From the NCBI RefSeq assembly GCF_048001765.1, contig NZ_CP181447.1:496001-560000 (forward strand): 64,000 nt of DNA. Direction: 5' to 3'. The position numbers were made by a program, and so were the translations under genes. The DNA comes from Bombiscardovia asteroides_K. GTDB lineage: Bacteria; Actinomycetota; Actinomycetes; Actinomycetales; Bifidobacteriaceae. Positions 35,198 to 44,195 of the stretch are shown one piece after another. Below the pieces are notes generated by a model. That model saw only the letters and a program-made list of their open reading frames with translations, was not told the DNA's origin and did no database searches. Position 1 is the stretch's first letter; each line of letters begins with the position of its first letter.

Positions 35198-35881
35198 CTA
35201 AATTCTCTTGACCCGCTGATCCAGGGCCATATCCTCAGTCAGTTCCGGTCCGTCCCCTTTCAGGGGCGCCACTGGGTGCATGGTCAATTCTTCTGAGGCT
35301 TGACGGCCGGGTTCCACGGCCTTGGGCAGGATTTCCGTGCCTTCTATGTCTGGGTCCAGCCAGGAGTCCAGGTTTTCATCGGTGATCAGCAGGGGCATCC
35401 GGTCGTGCACCCGGGCGGCCTCTGGCGTGGCTTGCGTCGTCAGGATGGTGGCGGTCAGCAGCCAGGGTTGACCAGGCCTGGCACGCCACCAGGAGTAGAG
35501 TCCGGCGATGTTCAGGGTGTGGCCGTCGGGAGCCTGGAAGTAGTAGGGCTGATGGTCAGGCGTCCACTCGTAGTAGCCGCTGGCCGGGATGATGGCCCTC
35601 TGACTCCTGGCCGAGTCCGCGTAGGTCCGCTTGGTCAGGGCGCTCTCCACTCGGGCGTTATGGGTGGGGTAGGCCATCTGATCGCTTTCGGACCAGGATG
35701 GGACCAGGTTCCAACGGGCCGGATGCAGATGCCGCTGCCCATGTCGGTCCTGGGCCACCAGGGTGATGACCGACCCGGGGCTGATGTTCCAGGAGGGCTT
35801 GGGCAGTCCTGGAGCCTGCCGGGCACCGTAGTGTTTGGCCAGGCTGGAGTAGTCCAGGTCGGCCGCGAATCGTCCACACAT
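35198..35881 (-). CDS. SRAP-domain protein (YedK/HMCES-like abasic-site sensor)
   Basis: 227 residues. The start is fixed by chemistry: Met removal must expose Cys2 (MCGRF), which forms the thiazolidine crosslink with abasic sites in single-stranded DNA. Other conserved residues are the Asn in NARVES, the Glu in SGYYEW and the His in HDRMPLL. An in-frame ATG three codons upstream (35890) would bury Cys2. The protein shields abasic DNA at replication forks; family role is established, activity here is inferred. It is convergent with def. Confidence 0.92.
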   Translation of the reverse strand: MCGRFAADLDYSSLAKHYGARQAPGLPKPSWNISPGSVITLVAQDRHGQRHLHPARWNLVPSWSESDQMAYPTHNARVESALTKRTYADSARSQRAIIPASGYYEWTPDHQPYYFQAPDGHTLNIAGLYSWWRARPGQPWLLTATILTTQATPEAARVHDRMPLLITDENLDSWLDPDIEGTEILPKAVEPGRQASEELTMHPVAPLKGDGPELTEDMALDQRVKRI

Positions 35882-36106
35882 GAAGCCCATTCTATGGAGG
35901 CTTGGAGCCAGCGTCGAGGAAACGCCGGAGGCCCTTTCCCGGGCCAGTCTAAATGCTGATTGACCCCTCTTTCCTGCTAACATGAAAGTGGTCTGCGGCA
36001 GCGGTTCATACAGTGAGGATGGCCGTGGCCACAGCGGAATATTCAACGTTGTTTTTGCCCTGCCTGGCATGAGGCCGGTGGCGGCATTGTGATTAGGAGA
36101 TGGTTT

Positions 36107-37225
36107 ATGCCTCAGAAGATCAAGGCGTCGATTGCCTACGGCATCGGCAAGGGCTTTGCCCAGCCCGAGGAGATCATCATTGACGACCCCATTGGCGCGG
36201 AGGTCCTGGTGGACGTGCAGGCCTCGGGTCTGTGCCATTCGGATTTGCATCTGGTCGAGGATGACGACAAGTTCTTCCCCTTCCCGGCTGTGATCGGTCA
36301 TGAGATCTCGGGCATCGTCGAGGCCGTGGGCCCCGAGGTGTCCGGTATCAAGTTGGGCGACCATGTGGTGGCCTCCCTGGAGCAGGTCTGCGGACACTGC
36401 GCCAACTGCCTCAAGGGTCAGCCCCAGTCCTGCACCCAGCAGCAGGAGTGCGTGCGCGGCGCGGGCGAGAAGCCCCGTTTGTCCTTCCCCGACGGCCGGC
36501 CCATCACCCAGGCCTTCGGCACCGGCGGTTTCGCCGAGAAGGCCCTTATTCACGAGAACCAGCTGGCTGTGGTCAACAACCAGGTCAAGTGGGATGAGGC
36601 TGCCTGCATCGGCTGCGCCACCATTACCGGAGCCGGAGCGGCCATCAACACCGCCCATGTGCGTCCCGGCGACACTGTGGCCGTCATCGGCACCGGCGGC
36701 ATCGGCCTGAACATCATCTCGGGAGCCCGGATCTGCGGTGCCAAGCGGATCATCGCCATCGACCTGCTGGACAACAAGCTGGAGTTCGCCCGCAAGTTCG
36801 GCGCCACCGACGTCATCAACTCCAAGAACGAGGACCCTGTCGCCAAGGTGCGCGAACTGACTGACGGCGGCGTGGACCAGGCCTTCGAGGCCATCGGTCT
36901 GCCCGTTACCATGAAGCAGGCCTGGGACATGCTGGGTGTGGGCGGCACCGCTTACCCGATCGGTCTGACCAAGCCGGATGCCACGGTCTCCCTGGAGATC
37001 AACCCGGCCGACCTGCTGGTCCACCAGCGCGGCTTCAAGGGCGTATGGATGGGCTCCACCAACATCAAGCACGACATCCCCATGTATGCCGACTTCGCTG
37101 TGGATGGCAGACTGAACATGCATGACATCGTCAGCCAGCACATCAAGCTGAGCCAGATCGACGAGGCTTACAAGCAGCTGGTCAACGGCGAGGTCATCCG
37201 TTCGGTCATCACTGAATTCGACTGA
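36107..37225 (+). CDS. Zn-dependent alcohol dehydrogenase
   Basis: 372 residues, medium-chain type. Catalytic zinc ligands C43 (GLCHSD), H65 and E66 (GHE); structural zinc ligands C95, C98, C101 and C109. The nucleotide loop is GTGGIG. It resembles actinobacterial NAD-dependent alcohol dehydrogenases of the class-III-like group with a short insert. The ATG at 36107 has AGGAGA upstream. The last gene before the AT-rich block; a strong hairpin follows. Confidence 0.88.
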   Translation: MPQKIKASIAYGIGKGFAQPEEIIIDDPIGAEVLVDVQASGLCHSDLHLVEDDDKFFPFPAVIGHEISGIVEAVGPEVSGIKLGDHVVASLEQVCGHCANCLKGQPQSCTQQQECVRGAGEKPRLSFPDGRPITQAFGTGGFAEKALIHENQLAVVNNQVKWDEAACIGCATITGAGAAINTAHVRPGDTVAVIGTGGIGLNIISGARICGAKRIIAIDLLDNKLEFARKFGATDVINSKNEDPVAKVRELTDGGVDQAFEAIGLPVTMKQAWDMLGVGGTAYPIGLTKPDATVSLEINPADLLVHQRGFKGVWMGSTNIKHDIPMYADFAVDGRLNMHDIVSQHIKLSQIDEAYKQLVNGEVIRSVITEFD

Positions 37226-37307
37226 TCGGTCTTTAGGGTTTATTGGAAAATCAATTTATTCCAGAACTCTGTGCCTAATTGAGTAGATTCATGACATGGA
37301 TCTATGA

Positions 37308-37343
37308 GGGGTTGTCGGACCGCTGCAGTCCGACAACCCCTTT
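37308..37343 (+). terminator. Rho-independent-type terminator after adh
   Basis: GGGGTTGTCGGAC pairs perfectly with GTCCGACAACCCC around a seven-base loop, followed by TTTACCTTT. Confidence 0.85.
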
Positions 37344-37427
37344 ACCTTTCCTTAGTTAGGATAATCTGCTCTATATGATGATTGGTCCGATGATTTCCGC
37401 GCTGAGTCAGAAAGAAGGTGATTCCTT

Positions 37428-37478
37428 ATGCTCAGATGGTACATGATGTTTTTTAGAAAGACTAAATATTGCTTGTAA
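37428..37478 (+). CDS. candidate 16-residue peptide
   Basis: ATG preceded by AAGAAGGTGATTCCTT, a good ribosome site. The peptide is hydrophobic then basic (MLRWYMMFFRKTKYCL). It stands alone in the AT-rich gap after the adh terminator, so its own promoter would be needed. It could be chance. Confidence 0.2.
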   Translation: MLRWYMMFFRKTKYCL

Positions 37479-37844
37479 TTAAGGTGCAACGAACTAAAAT
37501 TTCTAATTTTCACTAAACTTCAGATTGGCATAAATTTTCTTTATGTTGTGAAAATTCGACCAGAAGTACATGTTGGATGTCGGTATTTCACGCACTGTTA
37601 AACATCGGTTCTTTCGCAATATAGCTTCTTTTGTGCCAAGACGAAGCATCGCGGTAAGTTTTGTACATGCGCAGTTCGCGGGTGCATTGCTATGCTGTGT
37701 CTTTTGTGCCTAGATCAACAAATATATGACTGTCATGGATGATCCTCAATAAAAAATGGACTAGCCTATGATGATGTCAAATACCATACACTGCCTGCTT
37801 TGGGATCATTTTTATTAAAATAATTTGCATATTAAGCTGTATTA

Positions 37845-38837
37845 CTAGTGTTCTTTGGGGCGCATCACGCTTCCACGTTTAACGATAGTCATAGGTAATA
37901 CCACGTGATTTTCTGTTTTTCGATTTCGTCGTTGATCGATAATCATTTCTATGGCCTTACGTGAAGCAGAGTTGAAGGGTTTATGAACTGTCGTCAGAGG
38001 TGGATCCAAGTAATTTGCAGGGAATATATCCTCAAAACCAACGACAGAGAGATCGTCGGGTATAGATAGGCCCCTTTCGTGTGCTGCACGGTAGACGGCC
38101 GTTGCTACCTGGTCGTTGCAGGCAAAAATCGCAGTGGGTCGATCAGAACGGTCAAGCAAGTGACAAGCAGCCTCATATCCGCTTTGAGGAGAGAGATCAG
38201 TCGTCTCTTCGAGCTCATCAGAAGTATCAATGTCCTCATGATGTGCTGCGGTGAGGAAACCTCCATATCTCGAAATGGTAGCCTGCGCATCTGCGGGACC
38301 ATTGATTATGCCGATGCGTCTATGCCCCATAGATATCAGATACTGAGTTATTTGAAAGGCTCCAGTCCACCTATCAAAGGAGACCCACATTGCTTTGTCA
38401 TCCAGAGGTGTGACTGGATTTAATATAACGTATGGAATATTTCTTGATTTTAAAAGCTTCTTTTCTGCTTCAGGAATTTGAGTTATCTGGTGTATCACCA
38501 CACCCATGGGGTTGCGGTCAATGATGTTTCGGAAGCAGTGCTCTATGCTGAGGCCTGCCTCTAGCTGGGTTACGGTCAGTGCGAAACCGGCCTGCTGTAC
38601 CCAATACGAGACTTCTTTGGTAAAAGCTGTTGTACAGTCTGAGTCGATATGGTCTAGAACCAGCTCAATTGTATGAGATACTTTGGTGCTGACCAGCGGT
38701 TTGAAGTATCCATTTTCTTCAAGCACCTCCTCTACATGTCGCCTAGTTTCAGCAGCGATTCCCGCTCTGCCATTGATGACCTTGGAAACTGTCGACGCCG
38801 AAACGCCAGCGAGCTCTGCTATTTCGGAAACCTTCAC
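37845..38837 (-). CDS. LacI-family transcriptional repressor of the aldonate operon
   Basis: 330 residues. The N-terminal helix-turn-helix is IAELAGVSASTVSKVINGR; the hinge and a periplasmic-binding-protein-like effector domain follow, with VGFEDIF near the C-terminus. It starts with GTG preceded by GGAAGGAAG. It is divergent from fuconate dehydratase over a 245-base region holding palindromes. Effector is probably the operon's sugar acid or its breakdown product; this is inferred from position. Its codon use is more AT-rich than the genes upstream, like the operon it controls. Confidence 0.88.
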   Translation of the reverse strand: MKVSEIAELAGVSASTVSKVINGRAGIAAETRRHVEEVLEENGYFKPLVSTKVSHTIELVLDHIDSDCTTAFTKEVSYWVQQAGFALTVTQLEAGLSIEHCFRNIIDRNPMGVVIHQITQIPEAEKKLLKSRNIPYVILNPVTPLDDKAMWVSFDRWTGAFQITQYLISMGHRRIGIINGPADAQATISRYGGFLTAAHHEDIDTSDELEETTDLSPQSGYEAACHLLDRSDRPTAIFACNDQVATAVYRAAHERGLSIPDDLSVVGFEDIFPANYLDPPLTTVHKPFNSASRKAIEMIIDQRRNRKTENHVVLPMTIVKRGSVMRPKEH

Positions 38838-38868
38838 TGCAAGTCACTTCCTTCCCCCCATTGATCGA

Positions 38869-38880
38869 TCCTTGCAAGGA
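38869..38880. promoter_or_regulatory. 12-base palindrome before the lacI gene
   Basis: TCCTTGCAAGGA, a perfect palindrome about 32 bases before the GTG of the LacI gene. It could be an autoregulatory operator. Confidence 0.4.
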
Positions 38881-38959
38881 CGGGACTCAGAAACTTAGGG
38901 TTACAAAGGCAGACCTGTGCAATTGCAGGTTGACGCAGAGCCTGCTTAGTTCATAAGTA

Positions 38960-38994
38960 TATAATAAAGATCCCCAGCTTGGAAATATTTCCAA
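38960..38994 (+). promoter_or_regulatory. -10 box and palindromic operator of the aldonate operon
   Basis: TATAAT at 38960-38965 is followed 13 bases on by TTGGAAATATTTCCAA (38979-38994), a perfect 16-base palindrome. It sits just past the expected start of transcription, a normal place for a LacI-type operator. TTGACG at 38930-38935 is a good -35 but lies 24 bases from TATAAT; it fits ATAAGT at 17 bases instead. Confidence 0.6.
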
Positions 38995-39082
38995 AGCGTG
39001 TTTGTACTTTTCGAAGTATATCGCTATAGTCTGAACTGTCATCAAAGAATTGATCGCGGTATATATGACGAAGGAGTCTATC

Positions 39083-40366
39083 GTGAGCACAATCACCAAA
39101 GTCCAAACATATGATTTTCGCTTTCCCACTTCTCAAACCCTATCCGGCTCAGATGCCATGAATCCGGATCCTGATTATTCCGCTGCGTACGTAGAAGTTC
39201 ACACTAATAAAGACGACGGTATCGTAGGCACGGGTTTTGTCTTCACCATCGGTCGGGGTAACGATGTGGTCTGCAGGGCCATTGATTCCATGTCGCAGGT
39301 CTTGTTAGGGCGTAATGTTGAGGATTTTCTTGATAACATGCGAAGTGCCTGGGATCTCTTGGTCGGCGACTCCCAATTGCGATGGCTTGGTCCGGAAAAG
39401 GGAGTGGAACATATGGCCATTGGCGCTGTACTTAGCGCTCTTTGGGACATTAAGGCCAAGAGGGCAGGCAAGCCCCTGTGGAGGCTCCTTGCTGAGATGG
39501 AACCAGAGGAATTGGTAAGCACGCTTGATTTCCGTTATCTGACTGATGCCCTTCGTCCAGAGGAGGCTACAGAAATCCTCAGGCAAGGGCAGGAAGGCAA
39601 GGAAGAGCGTATCAAATATCTGCTCAAGAACGGCTATCCCGGATACTCCACTGCAGCGGGGTGGCTGGGTTACGCAGACGAGAAGATGGTGGAAATAGCC
39701 AAGAAGGAGACCCAAGAAAAAGGCTTCAAGCAAATCAAGCTTAAGGTTGGGCATAATGTTGACGACGATCTGCGTCGTCTCGCATTGGCTCGTGAGACAG
39801 TTGGTCCTGAAGTTCGCTTGGCGGTTGATGCAAATCAAGTATGGGATGTTCCTGAGGCCATAGAGTGGATCAATAAGTTTCATGATTTTGATTTGGCTTG
39901 GGTGGAGGAGCCGACTAATCCAGACGATATCATTGGTCATGCGACTATTGCCCGTGCTATCAACCCCATCCCTGTAGCAACCGGCGAGCAGATGCAGAAC
40001 CGCATCATGTTCAAGCAATTCCTACAAGAAAATGCCTTCGGCGTCATGCAGATAGACGCTACCAGGGTTGCTGGCCCTCAGGAGATCGTGCTTGAGTATC
40101 TTTTGGCAAAGAAGTTCAATAAAATTGTATGCCCGCATGCCGGAGGAGTCGGGTTGTGCGAAGCTGTCTGCCATTTTGCCATGTTCGATTACTGCGCAGT
40201 GTCTGGTACCATGGATGGCCGGATGATCGAATACGTTGATAACCAACATGAGTATTTTGTCCATCCCACTGAGATACTTAATGGCAATTATGTGGCTCCC
40301 ACAGCCCCAGGTAATGGTACCGAGATGACGATAGAGACAGCGGAAAAGTATATTTACCGCGGTTGA
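39083..40366 (+). CDS. L-fuconate dehydratase (enolase superfamily)
   Basis: 427 residues. It dehydrates L-fuconate to 2-keto-3-deoxy-L-fuconate. Catalytic residues of the family sit in place: K219 and K221 (QIKLKVG), metal ligands D249 (VDAN), E275 (WVEEP) and E302 (TGEQ), and base H352 (CPHAGG). The N-terminal FRFPTSQTLSGSDAMNPDPD and TIGRGND segments closely match known fuconate dehydratases, which separates it from other mandelate-racemase relatives. The start is GTG, set by AAGGAG six bases upstream; ATGs at 39050 and 39065 lack a site. First gene of the operon, divergent from the repressor. Related aldonates such as galactonate or arabinonate cannot be fully excluded. Confidence 0.85.
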   Translation: MSTITKVQTYDFRFPTSQTLSGSDAMNPDPDYSAAYVEVHTNKDDGIVGTGFVFTIGRGNDVVCRAIDSMSQVLLGRNVEDFLDNMRSAWDLLVGDSQLRWLGPEKGVEHMAIGAVLSALWDIKAKRAGKPLWRLLAEMEPEELVSTLDFRYLTDALRPEEATEILRQGQEGKEERIKYLLKNGYPGYSTAAGWLGYADEKMVEIAKKETQEKGFKQIKLKVGHNVDDDLRRLALARETVGPEVRLAVDANQVWDVPEAIEWINKFHDFDLAWVEEPTNPDDIIGHATIARAINPIPVATGEQMQNRIMFKQFLQENAFGVMQIDATRVAGPQEIVLEYLLAKKFNKIVCPHAGGVGLCEAVCHFAMFDYCAVSGTMDGRMIEYVDNQHEYFVHPTEILNGNYVAPTAPGNGTEMTIETAEKYIYRG

Positions 40367-40557
40367 TGTTCGGTTGGGAAGCAATGATGCCCCCGCCCCT
40401 TCGCCCTCATTCCCTTCTATTTGATTCTGCTGAATTCATGCCTTTCGCTCCAAAGTTCTGAGCCCCGGACTTTTCCATTAGGAACATTTATGTGGTGAGC
40501 TCGAATGAAGCATGAATTCAATCATACATTGCACATCGTTTCACAGAAAGACGTCTC

Positions 40558-41994
40558 ATGAATTCAATTATCGCAGCGGCTCCTTTACTCTTGGCAGCTG
40601 CTTCAGAACAGCCTCCACAGGTTCATCTGAACCCCGTGGCTCTATTGATCAGCATTATCGTGGGTGTGGTTGTGTTGATCATGTTGGTCTCTGCCGCACA
40701 TGTTCACCCATTCATAGCCATAATGATTGCGTCGATGATCACAGGCATCGGATCAGGCTATGGTTTGATGAATACCATCAATTCCTTTCTTGATGGGTTC
40801 GGTTCAACGACCAAAAGCGTGGGCATATTAGTTGGAATCGGTGCCATGCTAGGTCAAACACTCATGGTTACGGGTGCCACCGGTGTGCTTGTAGACACAC
40901 TGGTTGATCATTCGTCAACAAAATGGTTGCCCTGGACTATGGCTTTGATTGGTTCGCTGATAGGGTTGCCCATGTTCTTCGATGTGGGCCTGATTATTAT
41001 GGTTCCGGTCATTATCATGGTTTCCAAGCGTTCCAAGTTGCCCATTATGATGATTGCAATGCCATCCCTGGCTGGTTTGTCTTCCATGCAGGCTCTTGTA
41101 CCGCCTCATCCTGGACCCACAGCTGCCTTAAAGACGTTTTCTAACGGAAGCATGGGCATAACCATGGGAATTGGTGTGCTGATTGCTATTCCCACTGTCA
41201 TTATTTGCGGCCCTCTCTTTGCGCGCTATGCTACAAGGATTGTAGGTAGAGGGGCTCCAGATACTTTCGACATGTCGAGTTTGGAAAATCGACCAGAGGG
41301 TAGCAGGCGTCCTTCGTTCTTGCTCTCTCTTATGTGCATTATTTTCCCAGCCCTTCTGCTGTTGATCACATCCATTGCAACAATGATCGATCCTAAGCTT
41401 GGCACTTCAAAAGCGCTGGGTCCGCAGATATTGCAGTTCGTCGGCAATCCTGAGGTCGCCTTGCTGATTTCGCTCATTTTCTCGGCCCTTGTCCTCTTCA
41501 AGGTCACCAATTTCCCATGGAAGAAAATTCAAAGCGAGGCAGGCAATTCTCTGAAGCCCATCGCAGGAATCGTCTTTATCCTAGGCGCGGGTGGTGGTTT
41601 CAAGACAGTCCTTATTGATACCGGGATTGGTGATATGTTAACTGAATTTGTGAAGACCTCCCATATTTCGGTGCTTCTTATCGCTTGGGTTATCGCTGCG
41701 TTTGTGAGGATCGCGACCGGTTCTTCTACGGTATCCGCTATAACTACTGCAGGAATCCTTGAACCAGTGGCTGTAGCGATGGGCCTGAACCCCGTTGGTG
41801 TAACTCTTCTGGTATTGGCCATTGGTGCCGGTTCCATCGTATTCTCATTCGTCAACGATGCCGGATTGTGGTTGGTCAAGGAATATTTCGGATTCTCTTT
41901 GACCGAGATGTTCAAGACATGGACCGTGATGCAAACCCTCTTAGGGGTTGTGGCGTTCATCTTCGTGATGCTCTTGAGCATTGTCCTGATGTAA
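40558..41994 (+). CDS. GntP-family sugar-acid permease
   Basis: 478 residues with about 12-14 membrane helices. GntP-family traits include the MLGQTLMVTGATGVLVD segment, PHPGP in the middle (ALVPPHPGPTAALK) and the C-terminal FSFVNDAGLWLVKEYF. The family imports gluconate and related acids with protons. Lying between a fuconate dehydratase and an aldolase, it probably brings in L-fuconate or a similar aldonate. The ribosome site (AGAAAG) is weak. The first 15 bases of the gene are almost repeated 46 bases upstream (40512), offering a second ATG out of frame. Confidence 0.88.
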   Translation: MNSIIAAAPLLLAAASEQPPQVHLNPVALLISIIVGVVVLIMLVSAAHVHPFIAIMIASMITGIGSGYGLMNTINSFLDGFGSTTKSVGILVGIGAMLGQTLMVTGATGVLVDTLVDHSSTKWLPWTMALIGSLIGLPMFFDVGLIIMVPVIIMVSKRSKLPIMMIAMPSLAGLSSMQALVPPHPGPTAALKTFSNGSMGITMGIGVLIAIPTVIICGPLFARYATRIVGRGAPDTFDMSSLENRPEGSRRPSFLLSLMCIIFPALLLLITSIATMIDPKLGTSKALGPQILQFVGNPEVALLISLIFSALVLFKVTNFPWKKIQSEAGNSLKPIAGIVFILGAGGGFKTVLIDTGIGDMLTEFVKTSHISVLLIAWVIAAFVRIATGSSTVSAITTAGILEPVAVAMGLNPVGVTLLVLAIGAGSIVFSFVNDAGLWLVKEYFGFSLTEMFKTWTVMQTLLGVVAFIFVMLLSIVLM

Positions 41995-42089
41995 AGGAGC
42001 GAATGGTTGGTTCGGGGATGAGCCCGTTCATCATAAACTTCTTGCCAGAAGAATAGGGGTTCATTATTTAACGAATGAGGAGTATTGGT

Positions 42090-42986
42090 ATGGCGAAAAA
42101 ATTCCACGGTATTTACTGTCCTTCGATCACGATTACAAAAAAGAACGGCGACATTGATTACAATCTTTGGGGCCGTCATCTCGACCATCTGATCGATGCC
42201 GGAATTGACGGAGTACTGATCTTTGGCAGCATAGGTGAGTTTTATGCATTCGATTTGGAGACCAAAAAGAAGGTCATACAGTACGTCTCAGATCACGTGG
42301 CGTGCAGAATGAAGGTGCTGGTGGGGATTGGCGGAACAAATCCTGATGAGGTGGTCGACTTCGCGATAAATGCCGAGGAATCCGGAGCTGATGGTGTTGT
42401 TGCTGTAGCTCCCTATTACTTCGGCCCTTCGAATGAGGCAGCTGAAGACTACTATGATATGATTTGCAAATCGATCAAACTCCCGGTCCTCCTTTACAAT
42501 TTTCCTCCCCGAACAGGAATGGATTTGTCCCCAGACCTAGTTGTCAAATTGGTTTCCAGCCATCCCAATATTGTCGGAATCAAAGATACGGTCGATACGA
42601 TCAGCCATACTCGCAAGGTAATCGCAGCTGTTCGCAAGGTTAATCCTGATTTTTGTGTACTCTCGGGGTTTGATGAATACTACACAGCTAACAGAATTGC
42701 CGGTGGCGATGGAGTGCTTTGCGGGCTAACAAACGTTGAACCAGAGACCTTTGTCGCCATGCATTCTGCATATGAGCATGAAGATTACCAGACGGCTCTG
42801 CGATGTGCGGAGCGTGTCAATGCCTTAATGCAGATATATGATGTGGCCGATCTGTTTATTTCCTCTATTAAAGGAGCGGTAAAGGCCAAGGGATTGCCGA
42901 TTTGTACAGATATACGAAAGCCTGCTGTCCAACTTACTAGTGACCAGGAAGCAAGAATTGCTGATATTCTCGAATCCCGCTTATGA
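42090..42986 (+). CDS. DHDPS-family aldolase, probable 2-keto-3-deoxy-fuconate aldolase
   Basis: 298 residues, same fold as DapA but distant from both DapA copies here. Schiff-base lysine K165 in GIKDT, tyrosine Y136 in LYNFPPRTG, and a GSIGE loop (46-50) in place of GTTGE. Position after a fuconate dehydratase and permease indicates cleavage of 2-keto-3-deoxy-L-fuconate to pyruvate and lactaldehyde; substrate is inferred. GAGGAG precedes the ATG at 42090; an ATG at 42075 overlaps that site. Last gene of the operon. Confidence 0.82.
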   Translation: MAKKFHGIYCPSITITKKNGDIDYNLWGRHLDHLIDAGIDGVLIFGSIGEFYAFDLETKKKVIQYVSDHVACRMKVLVGIGGTNPDEVVDFAINAEESGADGVVAVAPYYFGPSNEAAEDYYDMICKSIKLPVLLYNFPPRTGMDLSPDLVVKLVSSHPNIVGIKDTVDTISHTRKVIAAVRKVNPDFCVLSGFDEYYTANRIAGGDGVLCGLTNVEPETFVAMHSAYEHEDYQTALRCAERVNALMQIYDVADLFISSIKGAVKAKGLPICTDIRKPAVQLTSDQEARIADILESRL

Positions 42987-43325
42987 TTCAGCTTGGCGCA
43001 TCATGACTGGGTAAACAACGCTAAGTCAGCTGATTGTTACGGCTAATGCGGACGTTGCAGGAAATGATGACTCCTGTGGCGTCCGCACTCGTTGCGCTCT
43101 AGTGCTTTTAACAAGTGCCAGCTAGATTGTTTCTTCAATATGCATAAGATCAGAAAATTTGCAGCGACCAAAAGCACTTTTGGCTATTTGGCTTCGGGAT
43201 TATCCGCCTCTTTGCCTCTGCATAAGGTGGGATTTCATTGCAGTTGCAAGAAAGATTCCGTTGTGGAAATCTGGCTGCTCTGATCTATGTGTATCAGATT
43301 GGTCTATGAGGATATTGCTGCTTGA
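42987..43325 (+). other. gap after the aldonate operon
   Basis: About 340 bases; one interrupted hairpin (43047-43087) and no supported gene. An open frame 43092-43283 has no ribosome site. Confidence 0.55.
43047..43087. terminator. candidate terminator hairpin of the aldonate operon
   Basis: TGCGGACG pairs with CGTCCGCA, with an inner CAGGA/TCCTG stem. No immediate T-run follows, so termination is only likely. Confidence 0.45.
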
Positions 43326-44048
43326 TTAATTATCCTCTGAAGTCTGATTATCGACGGAAAGCTGCTTCAGTTCGGCACGGACCTTCTGGAGCTTGGCGAA
43401 GGCTGTGTTGCGGTCCTGGGTGTTTTTGGCCCGGCCGTGGTCCCCGGTCAGCTTGGCCTCCTGGGCCTTGAGCAGGTCGATGCGCTCGCGGATGGCGAGT
43501 CGGTTGTCCAGATCCGTGCCGTCAGTCTGATCCAGGGTCACCTGGGCACACAGGCTGTCCCAGAGTTGGTCCATATCGTCGCCGGCTAAGGTCAGATTGG
43601 TCTGATCAGCAGGGCGAGGACTGCCCAGGTGGAGCGTATGCCTGGTCTCATGACCGGCTTTGGTGGGCAGGGCCCTGCGGACGGCCGGTGTGCAGACGAG
43701 ACCCTCTTCATCTTGGTGAATGGTGATGAAGACCATGCCTGAGGAGCGCATTGCGGCGATGTGTTCCAACACGTCCTCCGGCACATCGGGAGTCTTCAGC
43801 CCGACGGCCATGACCAGCACCTCGTGGCAATGCGCGCCGTCCGTCACAGATATGGTCCCGGGGCGCAGCAGGGCCAGCATGACGATCTTGTCGACGCTGG
43901 TGGAGAAGTGCTGACGCAGTCGTGAGGAGACGGGCGGTCGCGTGGTGAAGGCCCTTATGGGCAGTTGGCCCTTGGCTGCTGGAATGGCGGTGGTGGGCGG
44001 CAGGCCCAGGGAGAGCGCGGACACGCTTTCGTAGCTTGCGATTGTCAT
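43326..44048 (-). CDS. DUF4391-like protein
   Basis: 240 residues, soluble. The middle (SVDKIVMLALLRPGTISV, then HEVLVMAVGLK) and the central FITIHQ strand match the pattern I recall for DUF4391, a family often encoded next to helicases of phage-defence or restriction loci. The C-terminus is a coiled-coil-like charged stretch (RLAIRERIDLLKAQEAK). No helicase or methylase is adjacent, so here it is an orphan. Function unknown. Confidence 0.55.
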   Translation of the reverse strand: MTIASYESVSALSLGLPPTTAIPAAKGQLPIRAFTTRPPVSSRLRQHFSTSVDKIVMLALLRPGTISVTDGAHCHEVLVMAVGLKTPDVPEDVLEHIAAMRSSGMVFITIHQDEEGLVCTPAVRRALPTKAGHETRHTLHLGSPRPADQTNLTLAGDDMDQLWDSLCAQVTLDQTDGTDLDNRLAIRERIDLLKAQEAKLTGDHGRAKNTQDRNTAFAKLQKVRAELKQLSVDNQTSEDN

Positions 44049-44195
44049 CCTTGGCCTTTCTGTCGCTGTTTCCGTTATTCTACCGGCAGGAGCGCAATCG
44101 TGGGCAGGAGTGTCCGTTTGTCGGCAATGTATATTGGCTGTAAACCCACAAGACCAAATGCGAGGAGCTCTGCGGGTTGGAGTGGTGAGGGCTGA

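Larger units (their letters stand above)
37226..37844 (+). other. AT-rich gap between adh and the LacI gene
   Basis: About 620 bases, visibly richer in A and T than the flanks. It holds the adh terminator and a candidate 16-codon frame; otherwise no gene, no repeat and no RNA gene is recognisable. Confidence 0.6.

Noticed and set aside
35882..37141. N-terminal extension that would make the SRAP frame 647 residues
   Set aside because: It is antisense to the alcohol dehydrogenase and would bury catalytic Cys2.
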